Made by a program: the position numbers and the translations under genes. The notes beneath the pieces are model-generated. The model did no database searches and was not told where the DNA came from. It was given only the letters and a program-made list of their open reading frames with translations. A DNA stretch of 64,000 bases, taken from contig JAJFZO010000028.1 of NCBI GenBank assembly GCA_021397835.1, positions 310,001 through 374,000 of the forward strand, in the 5' to 3' direction. Shown one piece after another: positions 1 to 9,585 of this stretch; positions within the stretch are counted from its first letter, which is position 1, and every line of letters starts with the position of its first letter. The stretch comes from Moringa oleifera (lineage: Eukaryota > Streptophyta > Magnoliopsida > Brassicales > Moringaceae).

Positions 1-12
1 AAGATGCATTGT

Positions 13-564
13 TCACAAAATCCTAACTTTGAGATCTTCTTCTTTTCCTAATAGACCTTGTCTACTCAATACTTGTAATGCTTTTTTACTCATATGACCA
101 AATCTTTTATGCCAAAGCTTAGAAGCACTCTGCCCATCTCTAGGAGCTCCTTGGACAACTTTATCTTGTAAAACATATAAACTATTTTCTTTAACACCTT
201 TTAAAGCCACTAAAGATCCTTTCAAGACCTTAGGAATCCTTCTTTCAGCCTTGAAACGATTCCCTTTTGCATCCAAATTTCTAAGAGAAATTACATTTCT
301 TGTAAGTTGAGGTACATGTCTTACCTCTTGGAGAATTTTGGTAGTGCTTTCCTGTAACACGAAAGCAATAGATCCAATACCTTTAATGTTGCATGATTGG
401 TCATTCCCCATAATTACTCTACCTGAATTTATCTGCGTGCAATCCAGAAAACAATCCCTTCTTAGACACATGTGAAATGTGCATGCAGAATCCATAATTT
501 GTTCTTTAGAATTTCTTGTTTCAGAAATAGCCAAGAGCTCTCCTTCATCTGAACTGCCTCCCAC
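13..564 (-). pseudogene. copia pol fragment: aspartic protease and GAG-pre-integrase
   Basis: An open stretch of 183 codons. The retroviral-type aspartic protease active site appears as DSACTFHM (residues about 26-33), the plant copia form of DSGAS-H. Next comes the protease flap and body (VIMGNDQSCNIKGIGSI), then the GAG-pre-integrase motif LWHKRFGHMSKKALQVL near residues 150-166. It ends at a stop just before the integrase zinc finger would finish. In an active element this would cleave the Gag-Pol polyprotein inside virus-like particles. The Gly to Ala change in the DSG triad is common in decayed copies. The start is only the first Met of the open frame; the real polyprotein starts in gag. 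Confidence 0.88.
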
Positions 565-616
565 AACAACAATGACTTCCTTTCCCTATTGTTCTTGTAT
601 TTTTCTTTAACTCTTT

Positions 617-658
617 GCAGAATCTTCTGATATGCCCTATCATACCACAAAAGTAGCA
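617..658 (-). other. Gag zinc knuckle (CCHC) of copia copy A
   Basis: Fourteen codons read CYFCGMIGHIRRFC, a perfect CX2CX4HX4C nucleic-acid-binding knuckle of Gag. It lies 53 bp upstream (minus sense) of the protease ORF start but out of its frame (offset one base). The same knuckle is damaged in copies B and C, so A preserves the most ancestral version here. Confidence 0.9.
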
Positions 659-978
659 TTTCCTGTCAGCACCTTAGACTTGGATCTGGCCAGATTTTTT
701 GATTTATCTTTTACTGCATGCTTATTTGTGAATTATTTTCTCTTTTTTGGCCTTCCTCTTACTGTGAGTCCTTCCTAGATTTGTCTTCTTTGGCCTCCAG
801 TAGTTGATGTACGAAAAGGGTTCACATCTTCATCCTCTAGAGACCAAAGTCATTTTTGCTTGTGAATTTTTCAATGTGGATCTTGATGGATGCCATGATC
901 ACAACTTCAATCTTGGTTTGATGCAGAAGGTTCTTAGGGTCTAGTGGTATTTCTCGATAATTTTCTTGGATTGAATGA

Positions 979-990
979 GCTTTGGTACCA
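979..990 (-). promoter_or_regulatory. Primer-binding site of copia copy A
   Basis: On minus this reads TGGTACCAAAGC, a two-mismatch form of TGGTATCAGAGC, which is complementary to the 3' end of initiator tRNA-Met in plant copia elements. It lies five bases from the predicted LTR edge. Copies B (58981-58992) and C (63131-63142) have TGGTATCAAAGC at the same place. Confidence 0.8.
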
Positions 991-995
991 CTTAT

Positions 996-1477
996 TGGAA
1001 TGCAAGCTGTGTCAAACTAAATCTTGAACAATTTTTGATCAGTTATCTTAACCAGAAAATTACCAAAATGAGTAGAAGAATCAATTAATCTGTAATATTC
1101 ATAAAAAAAATTATATCAATAGAGGATTTTTTCAAGAAAAAGAATAAGAATGCACTAAGTAACTAGCAAACAAGTTTCTACCCAAATAAGAAATGATACC
1201 GCTCAAATTTTTTTTTATAGATTAACTTGCTCTAACTGGAATAACATTCTCTATTCCTCTCAATTTGATCAAAGAGAGATACTATTACTCAGTTCTGCAT
1301 AATCGACTTTTATACTAATTTGCAGGATGTTTCTACTTGATGTGGCCTAACTAAAGTCTAGCTGGCAGTTTCATTAATCCACCTAAAGCCTCTTGATTGT
1401 CTGTATTTTACTAAGTCCAGCTAGGCCAACTGCATTGAAGCAAAGCAACAATCTTTTCCTTTTTTTAGTAACTTTGC
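996..1477 (-). repeat. LTR of copia copy A (5' LTR, truncated)
   Basis: Matches the LTRs at 58998-59468 and 63147-63625 with clear similarity by eye. The internal edge, in minus sense, ends ...CATTCCA next to the primer-binding site. The outer edge stops at about 1477, where the sequence switches to a GCAGTAG-rich repeat. Compared with copy B's LTR the last ~43 bp of the outer end are missing. Copy C breaks at the same base. Confidence 0.75.
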
Positions 1478-1760
1478 AGTAGCACTAGCAGTTTGAATGG
1501 AGTAGCAGTAACAGTTTGGATGAAGCAGTAGTTTAGACCTGCATCGTATTTTCTAATTAGAGTCGACGTCTAGTGGTTTAGCTACTCTGTGGTTATTATG
1601 AAAATGTTACAGCTTTGCACAGTTGTGATTGAAGCAGTAGTATTTGCATAGTTGTGGTTTTTAAATCACAGCTATAATTCTATGATATTGCTACCTCATC
1701 ATGAGCTTATTTTTGAAGGTTGTTTGAGGATTGATTTCAACAGAGTTGGCACCAAACTAT
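1478..1760. repeat. GCAGTAG-rich dispersed repeat X, copy 1
   Basis: Starts abruptly at the truncated LTR with imperfect GTA/GCA triplets (GCAGTAGCACTAGCAGTTTG), then a conserved block containing CGTATTTTCTAATTAGAGTC and TTACAGCTTTGC. Related sequence occurs at 35505-35900 and 63626-64000. No coding potential is seen. Copy 1 lacks about 100 bp (GGCACCGAAAGATT...TTGATACTAAATTTA) that both other copies keep. Confidence 0.65.
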
Positions 1761-1949
1761 GGTTTATATATCTGTGAGAATTACAATCATATTGCTATCT
1801 CATCAATGTTTTTACCAAAAATTGCTGATGATCAACAGCTTGAAATTGGATTCTGAAATTCTGATGAATTATTTGATTCTCATGATGACAAAATTATTTG
1901 CTTGCCTGAAATGTTTTAACTTATGATTTAACAAAAACCCAAAACAAAT

Positions 1950-2335
1950 ATTTTATCAAAAACCTCTCAGATATGTCTTTTACATCAACAACTTGCCAAT
2001 CATCGATCATTTGCAAATGCTATGAGAAAATCAACATATTAAAAATTAGCAGAAATTATTTACATTACTGCCAGCAAGAATTCAGTAAGAATGGACAAAA
2101 AATGAGCATCAATGCCAAAAAAAAAAAAAAGTGAAATTTATACAAAACAAAATGTAATCAGCAAATTCCAATATCCAAACTGGATAAGAATGATAAAAAA
2201 TGGAATTCTTTTTCTTTCTATAGATCTCCATCCAAGCTCTCAGGTCTCTGCACTTTCTGTCATCATTTCCTTCTCTTTTTTGTGCCCAAATTATCATCAT
2301 TCAACACATTATGGAACTCTTAAAGCTTTTTGCAT
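1950..2335 (-). repeat. Locally duplicated gene fragment, copy 1 (mate at 5518-5930)
   Basis: Two blocks match 5518-5930 in the same order: the segment with CAACTTGCCAATCATCGATC, and the segment running from GAATGGACAAAAAATGAGC to CATTCAACACATTA. On minus the second block encodes an exon-like peptide containing NSIFYHSYPVWILEFADYI, close to the better copy at 5391-5843. The copy is frameshifted around poly-A runs. The parent gene is not recognised. Confidence 0.6.
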
Positions 2336-3272
2336 TACCCACCAGTGGATGCATCCTCTTTGTCTGTCCATCAGCAGCAAAGAGAAGCTTTATCTATTGA
2401 TCAGGCTGCATTCTCAGTGCCTGGCATTGAGCTCTCCAGAGAAAGCCTGAGAGGGCTTGAAATATACTGCATTTAGCTATAAAGCATTTCTTCTCCTAAA
2501 GCTTGCTGGTATTTGATACGTCTTCAGTCTCAGCAAGTTCATAGTGCAGAAACTCTATCGTAGGTGGATTTCTGGCTTTGAGTGGGCTTGTATCTAGGAA
2601 GGGAGGGACACTGAGAGGCAGGTCTCAGGCTGTCTCAGCCCAGGAGTTCAGAAACTCCATAGCAGCTATTCCATCAAATAAATTGTAGTTCATACAGGGC
2701 CTAAGAACAAATCCTCAACACTTGAATTTAGTCACCTGGAAAGAAGATATATATATATATATATACACACACACAACACACACACACACATGAGAACCAG
2801 AAGCCATCCTCAAAGACAATTTTGAGCAATAGAACTGGCAGTTCCTTTCATTTTTTCTGTTTAATTTTTTGTTAATCTACATAAGTTGTGCTGACAACAG
2901 AAAGGTCTTTCAATTTGGGGAAGCATGCTATGGGAAATTTCAATCACAAAGCTAAAATTCAATGTAGGCTACAACTGCCAACTCCTTTTGGACATTTCAG
3001 TAGAAGAGATGTATAAGAAATCAAATTCCTTGCAAAGCTAACCGTTAATCTTTCTACCAAGACTACTATTTTTCACTTTGTTCAGATACTTTAACTCATC
3101 ATGTGAGACCAAATAAATGATTATGACACATTAGCAACCAATATGAATCACTAATCAGCTAGAAATTATTTACTTCAAGACTTAACATACTAAAGAACTG
3201 CCTCAAGGTGCAAAGTGAATTGCAAGATTATAACAGAGAAGAAGTGAAAAATAGTTAGGAGAAGCAGTAAAC
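2336..3272. other. No gene seen; one AT/AC microsatellite
   Basis: Apart from the microsatellite at 2745-2789, nothing recognisable is present. It could include decayed introns of the neighbouring minus-strand fragments, because BAHD exon 2 would be expected here. I could not find the conserved motifs of that exon. Confidence 0.5.
2745..2789. repeat. Compound (AT)n/(AC)n microsatellite
   Basis: About nine AT repeats run directly into about eleven interrupted AC repeats. A simple length-variable tract. Confidence 0.9.
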
Positions 3273-3676
3273 CTGAGCCACCAGAGGAGCTATCTGAGGT
3301 ATGTTCTGTGCACCAGGGATGTCATAAATCAGCTTTTCAAGAGTAATAAGATCAGGCGTTCTCATGTCCCCTATCTTTTCTATGGCACAATTGGCTTCAA
3401 CCTTAACAAAAACAGCTCCCTCCCCAGTGCAGTCCACTATCAGCTTCCCTTATGAGCTAATTGTTAGCCTTCCAGCAGTTGGGTGACATTAGCAGCATCC
3501 TCAATTCCTCTTGACTCCTACTTGAAGAAGTAGAAAGTACAAACTGTGGCTGCAATGTTCTGGTCAAGGTTAGACAGGAAGTACAAGCCCTTCTCTGTCT
3601 CCTGAGCAGGAGGAACCAGAGTTTGTTCTCCCTGCTCTACAGTGAACTCAAAGGTTTCACCACTAATGTCCACCAT
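3273..3676 (-). pseudogene. BAHD acyltransferase exon 1 (omega-hydroxypalmitate O-feruloyl transferase-like), broken
   Basis: The N-terminal part resembles BAHD acyl-CoA-dependent acyltransferases of the hydroxycinnamoyl/feruloyl group that make suberin and cutin aromatics. The peptide from MVDISGETFEFTV runs through GLYFLSNLDQNIA (both typical of this subgroup's start). Then the frame is broken, with a stop just before KGKLIVDCTGEGAVFVKVEA, and the exon ends IPGAQNIPQIAPLVAQ. A GT splice donor (CAG|GTTTAC) follows at 3271-3272, where family members have their intron. The catalytic HXXXD and DFGWG motifs belong to the missing later part. About 15 residues before the stop are absent or scrambled. 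This is a truncated, non-functional exon; family assignment is fairly secure, the precise substrate is not. Confidence 0.7.
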
Positions 3677-3884
3677 GAGAAGACAACAAAACTTTAGAAA
3701 CCAAAAATCCTGATCACAACTCAAAGAAAGTAACATCTCAAGAAAATAAGCAGCATAGAGAAGAGAATTGAATTTGCATTGAACAGGTAAACTATAAGTG
3801 AGAAACAGGGTCCAACCAAACATACCTGTGAAAACTGGAAAGTTAAACTATGGAGCAAGAGTAGCAGTAGAAGTTGAAGAATCA

Positions 3885-4200
3885 TCCTTTCAAACTAATT
3901 CCACATTGCTCCCATCTGTCACTTGTTTGGCATTTGCATCTGTCTATACTGCATGCACATCCTTTCTCACTACCGCAGCATCAAGTTTCTGCTTCTATAG
4001 TGGTAATATTCACTTATAGTACAAATATTCTAGTAAATTTGTGGGATTATCATTATAATGGATCTTAAATAGATGCTTATAGCTCATGAAAATCAAATAA
4101 ATTTGAACACCCATTCCAAGAACAAATATAGCAGTATCATCCCAACTAACCAAGTCAAACTCCATGAACAGAAGAAGAAACAAAATGCAATTAATCCCCA
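3885..4200 (-). repeat. Locally duplicated fragment, copy 1 (mates at 5310-5390 and 6340-6590)
   Basis: On minus, 3885-3995 encodes an exon-like peptide with KLDAAVVRKDVHAV, a stop, and ANAKQVTDGSNVELV. A second copy at 5295-5395 reads KLDAVVVRKDVLSVQKQVTH. The non-coding part 3995-4200 (TAATATTCAC...CAAATATAGCAGTATCA) matches 6370-6590. The two halves are therefore separated in the second copy by over 0.9 kb of other sequence. Product not recognised. Confidence 0.6.
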
Positions 4201-4690
4201 GAGATATTAATTAAAAAAAAACAGCTTGATATGAGACCTAATCTCAAGTAAGTATAGCCTCAAATGGAAAAGTTAACACTTTAAAGCTGTTTAATACAGT
4301 GTTAACTTAACTAACTGAAATGTCCCCAGAGAGAAGATTGACACTGAAAACAGAGACAAACAGAGAGCAAGTAAACTGCAAAGCTGGAAAGTTGAATACA
4401 CTATTTACATACAATTTGATCCAATGATACGCTGACATGTAAGCTTAGCTAACTTAACTAACTTTAATACAGCAATCAAGCAAACAAACTGAATTTTGTT
4501 AAAAATGATTTTATGAAATTTGTAATCACTACTGCAACATTGAAGATCTGTGAGAAAATTTCAGATTATAGCAGTCCAAAAAACAACTAGCTATAACAAT
4601 AGTAAAATTACTTAATAATGTATGCTTTCACTTTGAAACATGAGAAAAAGAAACAGTTAAATTCGAATCAAAAGCAAAATAGATAAAACA
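4201..4690. other. No gene seen
   Basis: AT-rich sequence without recognisable motifs; it may be intronic to the surrounding minus-strand fragments. Confidence 0.4.
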
Positions 4691-4695
4691 GGAAC

Positions 4696-4797
4696 CTCGC
4701 TGAAATGCTTGCCTCATTTGCAGATTCAGCCTCAGCAACCATAGTAGGTGGTGGAGGTCCAATAAGTAGTTTAGTATCTTCCTCCAACTCAACCTCT
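4696..4797 (-). pseudogene. Orphan exon-like fragment, acidic and proline-rich (unrecognised)
   Basis: About 34 codons bounded by TTCTAG (acceptor) and GCGAG|GTTCC (donor). The peptide starts EVELEEDTKLLIGPPPP and continues TMVAEAESANEA. The open frame ending at splice-like borders and the codon use suggest a genuine exon. I had a weak memory of similar acidic/PPPP segments upstream of J-domains in plant DnaJ-like proteins but cannot support that from sequence. No partner exon was found. Confidence 0.4.
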
Positions 4798-5390
4798 CTA
4801 GAACAATTTAATGCAAAATAGCATATTAGTTTCACATTATCGTTGCTTACTTTTGATGGAAAATAAATTAAACGGAGAAAACAATTTAAAATGATAAAAC
4901 AAAGCAAATGTTCTTAGAAATATTTTTAAAAAAATAACTGAGCTCAGCTTAGGCCTCAATTAGTTTGGCTGCAGCAGCAAGTAGCTGACGGCCAATTATC
5001 CAAAAACAGAATGCAAGATAGGGTAATGACATACCATCATCAGTTCTTCAAAAACAAAGGGAAATATATCAAGAGATGGAGTCAAGATATAGTATCATGC
5101 ATGATTCTCCAGTTTGGAGCCAAAACCATGTATAATTAGCTCTTAATTTTCAACTCCATAACATTTTGATCAATGTTAATAGTTCATTCGAAGCTCAACT
5201 TTAGGACTTACAGAAAACTGTATGCTGGTACAAAATGATGATACTCCACAACACACATTTACTTGACTGAGTCTATTAAAACCTGGTCCAATAGTCCCTT
5301 GAGATTGATTCCACATTGTTCTCATGTGTCACTTGTTTCTGTACTGAAAGCACATCCTTTCTCACTACAACAGCATCAAGCTTCTGCTAC

Positions 5391-5843
5391 TTAGGTTCTA
5401 TTACTATCTTGAATCAGGGGTCCAATAACATCCATAGGAGGATGAGCATTTAAAGGCAGTAAAAACACACCATATACATTTTGTTTGAGGTTTAATGAAC
5501 AAAACAGCTCTTTCAGATGTTTTATCAAAGGTGTCTCAGATATACACTTTACATCAACAGCTTGCCCATCATCGATCATTTGCAAAAGCAACAAGAAATC
5601 AAAATATTTAAAAAAAAAAAAAAGAACAGAAGTTATGGACATCACTATCAGCAAAAGATTCAGTAAGAATGGACAAAAAATGAGCATCAATGCAGAAAGA
5701 AAAAGCATGAAATTTGAAAAAAGCGAAATATAATCAGCAAATTCCAATATCCAAGCTGGATAAGGACCATCAAAAATGGAATTCTCTTTCTTTCCATTGA
5801 TCTCCGTCGAAGCTCTCATGTCTCCGCACTTTTTGTCCATCAT
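5391..5843 (-). pseudogene. Orphan gene fragment, two exon-like segments (unrecognised)
   Basis: A continuous open frame on minus contains two protein-like parts separated by intron-like hydrophobic low-complexity translation. The first begins MMDKKCGDMRASTEINGKKE and continues to PYPAWILEFADYI. The second reads MIDDGQAVDVKCISETPLIK and then ELFCSLNLKQNVYGVFLLPL, ending DVIGPLIQDSNRT. The second segment is preceded by a pyrimidine-rich tract, as expected for an acceptor. A decayed copy lies at 1950-2335. I do not recognise the family. Confidence 0.4.
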
Positions 5844-5930
5844 TTACTTCTTTTTTTTTTGTGCACAAATTGGCATCATTCAACACATTAAGAAACTCTT
5901 AAAGCTCTTGGTTTTATCGTCTGTCCCAAT
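5518..5930. repeat. Locally duplicated gene fragment, copy 2 (mate at 1950-2335)
   Basis: Better-preserved copy of the block at 1950-2335, sharing CATCGATCATTTGCAAA, GAATGGACAAAAAATGAGC, ATTCCAATATCCAA and CATTCAACACATTA in the same order and orientation. Confidence 0.65.
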
Positions 5931-5939
5931 AATTTATAT

Positions 5940-6339
5940 TTCCTAAACCACTTTAGTCTATTTGAAGCCATATTTACGGTAGGACGCTAGTGGTCATGTC
6001 GCCTTAGCATGGCTATGGTGCTTTGTCTGTTACGAGGGAACTAAAAGTGCCAAAAAAGAAGAAAGATATAAGAAAATGAATGCAAGAAAATGAATCAAAT
6101 GCTTGTTGGGTTGAAAGAAAGAAAAAGAAATTTTATGAGAAAGAGACTTGAAAGATATGAAAGACTGCTAAGTATTCTCACTGCATCCATTCCAAGTAAT
6201 TTCTTTCTAGAAAAGGATGCATTTACACTTGCACCTTCCTTTCCATCACTTTTTCTTCTCTTCCACATCTCCCTATTAAGCAGACTATTTGTAGCCTCAC
6301 ACTGCCTAATGTAACCACTACTGCAACAGAAGCTACTTC
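5940..6339. other. No gene seen
   Basis: Nothing recognised. The short open frame at 6090-6314 is low-complexity (Lys/Arg then Leu/Ser-rich) and has no family signature. Confidence 0.4.
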
Positions 6340-6590
6340 ATTCTCTTATCTTGTCATTCTAGTAGGCATCTTATGCTTCTATTGGGTAATATTCGCTTAT
6401 AATCCAAATATTTCAGTAAATTTGTGGGTTACCATTATAACAGATGTTAAATAGACGCTTCTAGCTCATGAAAATCAAATAAATTTGAACATCCATTCCA
6501 AAAGCAAATATAGCAGTATCAAACCAACTGACCAAGTCAAACTTCACGAGCAGAACAAGAAATAAAATGCCATTAATCACCAAATTAGCT
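6340..6590. repeat. Locally duplicated fragment, copy 2 (mate of 3960-4200)
   Basis: Shares AGCTCATGAAAATCAAATAA, the ATTTGAACA(C/T)CCATTCCAA block and CAAATATAGCAGTATCA with 3960-4200, same orientation. Confidence 0.65.
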
Positions 6591-6870
6591 AATATTAGAT
6601 GCCTATATTGCCACCCTCTCCCTCCTTGCAAGTTGCTTTATCCCATCCTCTCGTTGAAAACAAAAGGATTTTTATGAGGAAGAATCATCTTTGCAGTACC
6701 TTCCAAACATTTTAACTAAATTGATCTCTCTTCTTTTATTTTCCAGATATAAACTACTGGTTGCCTAAGATATATCATCTATAGGATTAAACCAACATAC
6801 TGTACATTTTATAAGGCTGTAAAATAGATAGATGAGTTGAAGGAAATGTCAAAGGATTGAAGAAAGAAAC

Positions 6871-6999
6871 CTCTGTTAAACTTCCAGGCAAAATTCCCAA
6901 TTTGGTGAATGAGTCGAATTCGTTGAACCCTTTGAGAACTCTCTCCTGCCTCTTATAGCGTTCTGCCAGTTTTCTGTCTACTCTGAGAGTCATAACCAT
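6871..6999 (-). pseudogene. Exon fragment of a metal tolerance protein (Mn-CDF group)-like gene
   Basis: Forty-three codons from ATG ending in a clear donor (ACAGAG|GTTTCT at 6869-6870). The peptide includes RKLAERYKRQERVLKGFNEF and ends TKLGILPGSLTE. This matches from memory the cytosolic segment that precedes the first membrane span in plant cation diffusion facilitators of the MTP8-11 type: a YYxRQ...LxGFxEvDSF...G.LPG pattern, followed in the family by an exon that opens with an acidic stretch. Those proteins export Mn into the vacuole or Golgi. The membrane-spanning exons and the HxxxD/DxxxD metal sites are absent. The family call is plausible, not proven. Confidence 0.5.
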
Positions 7000-7789
7000 A
7001 TTGCAGGAATATCAAAATCGAATGCAAGGAACAGTTTTGGCATATATATCAGGCTAATTCACAATATGAGCAAGAATATTTATCCAAGGTCTTAATGAGA
7101 ACTCCGAAGCTGTTGTGAACTCGTTTGGCCTTCTCTCCCTCATCCTGTCCTTCATTCTCCGCGAGCTGCCATCCTTTTTATCCTGCTTCTCTCTAAATTT
7201 TTGTCTGTTTATTTTTTAATTACCCAGCGATGAGCCAAACAAACTAAATTCTTCGCTAAAAATGATTTTACTACGTGGCACATGTATGAGAGTGTACTAC
7301 TCCTTTTAACATCTGATTACATTTTTTTTTTTTTGACCGTTGCATGCTCATGCTCTGCTTTTCTTCAGGAAGAAAAGCAGAGTAACTAGAATTTTCTAAA
7401 CTCATATCTGACGCTTTTCTTGCTTTTCTTCCTTTAAATTCTTTAAGAGAGAAGCACAGCCACATCTTTCTAAATTCTCAGAGAAACAATAACGACAAAT
7501 GTCAGTGATTGGTTTGGCAGTGTTCTTTTAAAAGCTTCTGGAGATGTTGGCATTCATCTTGTCGAAGGGGAGTTTAATATGATGTGCTATATGGTCTTAT
7601 ATATCATGTTGCCTTTCAAAAAAGTAAATGTCAGAAATTTGGTGTTTGAGAGAATATTTTGAACGAATTGTTTCACAATCAATCCATTTAATCAAATGTC
7701 AGAAACGTAATTGCAATTGGTGGGTTATGTAACTGTTGTATTCCACTGTCAAAGCCTAGTAGATGCTCCCATACTCGTGGGAAGTGGAA
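7000..7789. other. No gene seen
   Basis: Moderate AT content with short frames only. An inverted pair (CTTCAGGAAGAAAAGCAGAG near 7365 and nearby TTTCTTGCTTTTCTTCC) is too imperfect to call. Confidence 0.4.
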
Positions 7790-7947
7790 TGATATCTCGA
7801 AAGATGGCTCATTCTGCTTCTGATAGCCCTGCATCCGTTGCATCTGAAGCAGTGCCGAAAAGAAAGGAAGATGGCGTTGTTGCAGCACTCGACTTGGTCC
7901 TGTTTTCATATCTTTTGTCAATTTCACTCTCACCACTCATAATTGTG
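7790..7947 (+). CDS. Candidate first exon of a small membrane protein (unrecognised)
   Basis: From ATG at 7790 the frame reads MISRKMAHSASDSPASVASE, then AVPKRKEDG, then a hydrophobic span VVAALDLVLFSYLLSISLSP. It runs to a near-consensus splice donor (TTGT|GTAAGT at 7947/7948). The frame is open further upstream (a Met near 7711), so the start is uncertain. A Ser-rich polar N-terminus followed by a membrane segment fits a small plant membrane protein, but I do not recognise it. The following intron would hold the inserted 2.3 kb copia element. No downstream exon was identified, so this may be a fragment. Confidence 0.4.
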
Positions 7948-8087
7948 TAAGTTCATTATTTTCCTTTCAAATATTTGGTTTTCTATATAGCTTCTGATTG
8001 AATTCATTTTTATTAAATAGTAAAGTTTTTAATTACTGGGAAATTTATCTTCAATGTGATAGGTTGCTTATCTACATGGAATTAGAG

Positions 8088-8092
8088 CTACC
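8088..8092. repeat. Target-site duplication (left), CTACC
   Basis: Five bases CTACC lie immediately outside the left LTR and are repeated exactly outside the right LTR (10407-10411). This is the 5-bp duplication expected from LTR-retrotransposon integration. Confidence 0.9.
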
Positions 8093-8374
8093 TGTTGGTT
8101 TTTTGGGATGTGGATTTGTTTGGTTTTTGAGAGGAGAGGAAGAATAAGAGATATAGCTCTTGAAACTTAAAATTGCTTTGAATAGCTTGCAAAGACTTTG
8201 CTACATTGATGGATGTCCTATTTATAGGAGAAAATAAATAACCAAGATCTAAAATTCTACTTATCTAGATAAGATATTAAAGATTATCTTCATCTAAAAT
8301 TTAAACTACTTGATAAAGTAGAAGTATAAATCTTCTTTGGATATGCAACAGATAAGGCATCCTTTTTGCTAACA
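8093..8374 (-). repeat. 3' LTR of the compact copia element
   Basis: 282 bp, TGTTGG...CTAACA on plus (TGTTAG...CCAACA on minus), matching 10123-10406. Confidence 0.93.
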
Positions 8375-8384
8375 CTCCTCCTTA
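8375..8384 (-). promoter_or_regulatory. Polypurine tract of the compact copia element
   Basis: On minus TAAGGAGGAG directly abuts the 3' LTR. This is the expected plus-strand DNA primer site. Confidence 0.75.
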
Positions 8385-8585
8385 CTGTTTTGCTGCATAC
8401 ACCAATTTTGAAAGCATCCTTGTTATCATTTTTGAATTTTCATTTTGCTATAGATTTGATTGTATTTCTTCTCTTCTTTGTACTTCTGTTAGGAGTTTTA
8501 ACTTGGAATACTTTGACATTTTGCCTCCTTGATTTGTGGTCATATTCAAAAAGAGCTTTTTGTTGCAAAGTCTTCATTTGTATTT

Positions 8586-8984
8586 TCATTGATCTTTTGA
8601 TATATGTGTGAACTTGCTGTAGCTTTTGTTTAGCCTTCCAAGCTTTGTTTTTTGAAAAGGAAGCTTGATTTTCTTCTCATATTGAAAACTAGCAGCTTTA
8701 GGAATCTCCTTGAATTTAGGCAAGTCTTCTTTGTGTATTGTAGCTTGCTTCTCTTCAGTCATATTCAAGGTAAATCTTTTACCTTTCATTGAGACTTTAA
8801 ACATCTCTTTGCCTTGTGCATCAGTAATCAAGCAATGATTGTCTTCAAATAGCACCCTATATCTTTTTTTCAAGAGCTGACCAACACTCAAAAGAGTTTG
8901 ATTAATTTCAAGAACATATAAAACATTTGAAATTAATTTCAAACCTGTGCGACTTTTGATTGCTACTGTTCCTTTGCCTTTCAC
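8586..8984 (-). pseudogene. copia protease tail and GAG-pre-integrase, internally deleted
   Basis: The open frame starts GKGTVAIKSRTGLKLISNVL (protease C-terminal half and the LxxVLYVLxINQTLLSVGQL signature), continues with FEDNHCLITDAQGKEMFKVS, and reaches EKQATIHKED. There the usual LWHKRLGH block is missing, and the frame jumps to FQYEKKIKLPFQ, the region just before the integrase core. It ends at KFTHISKDQ, which resembles the LQLIHTD start of integrase. A deletion has removed the integrase zinc-binding His residues and everything after the first core residues. Confidence 0.8.
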
Positions 8985-9022
8985 TGTAAAATATGCTCCA
9001 TTCCCAATTCTGACTTTTAAAA

Positions 9023-9523
9023 TTATAGTTTTTCAAGATCTTTGAAGAGTTCTTGATCATAAGTCATGTGGTTTGTGCAACCACTGTCTACAAGCCAGCT
9101 TTCTAGGGAGTTGTTGGTAGTAAAGCATGATGCCATAAATAGTTCTTCCTCCTGAGGTTGTTCAATAGCATTCTTGGCTTCTCTTTGTTGCTGTTGAGAT
9201 TTGCAATTTTTTTTCACATGCCCTAACTGACCGCATTTGTGACATCTTGCATCTGGCTTCCACCAACACTTGTTTTGTGGATGATTGATTTTTTTGCAAT
9301 AAGGACAAGGTGAAAAGACTTGACCATTTTTGTTGTTTTTGCCACCATTGTTGTTATGTGATTTGGCTTGAAAAGCACCTTCCACAGATCCTTCTTGCCT
9401 CATAAGTCTCCTTTGTTCTTGTGCCTGTAGTGCATTTAACAATTCTACAAAGGTAATACTTGATAGATTTTTAGTGTTTTTTAAAGATGAGATTGTAGCC
9501 TCAAATTTTTCAAAAATTGTCAC
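9023..9523 (-). pseudogene. copia Gag C-terminus with two zinc-binding clusters and protease active site
   Basis: 166 codons. It opens with Gag helices (TIFEKFEATISSLKNTKNLS), then a Gln/Asn-rich linker. A CPYCKKINHPQNKC cluster and a second knuckle CHKCGQLGHVKKNC (CX2CX4HX4C) follow, and then the protease active site WLVDSGCTNHMT. The two-knuckle arrangement and LVDSGCTNHMT are standard for one large plant copia group whose proteins also carry LxxVLYVPxxxQNLLSVGQL. The frame is broken relative to the upstream gag ORF (9586-10014) and to the downstream protease tail. Confidence 0.9.
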
Positions 9524-9585
9524 TAGGATTTTTTGAACAATTCTAAAATCAGAAAAATCAGTATCAAGAAGTCTTACTTTGTTAA

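Larger units (their letters stand above)
1..1477 (-). mobile_element. Ty1/copia retrotransposon copy A, partial (LTR, gag remnant, protease, GAG-pre-integrase)
   Basis: Remnant of a Ty1/copia LTR retrotransposon transcribed leftwards and cut by the window start. Reading on minus: LTR (996-1477), primer-binding site (979-990), a short gag start with MASIKIHIEKF near 850-900 followed by a stop replacing the expected Trp, a zinc knuckle (617-658), protease and GAG-pre-integrase (13-564). Compared with copy B (56990-59468), about 0.4 kb of central gag is missing. Copy C (59480-63625) lacks the same part, so A and C share a history. The knuckle and protease are in different frames, so the copy is not functional as it stands. 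Confidence 0.9.

Noticed and set aside
462..659. 65-codon frame on minus overlapping the copia protease
   Set aside because: It lies in another frame from both the zinc knuckle and the protease; only the overlap with real gag-pol text gives it an appearance of coding.
4696..4797. Assignment of the EVELEEDTK fragment to a DnaJ/J-domain protein
   Set aside because: Only a vague memory of similar acidic/PPPP segments; no HPD motif or J-domain sequence is present nearby.
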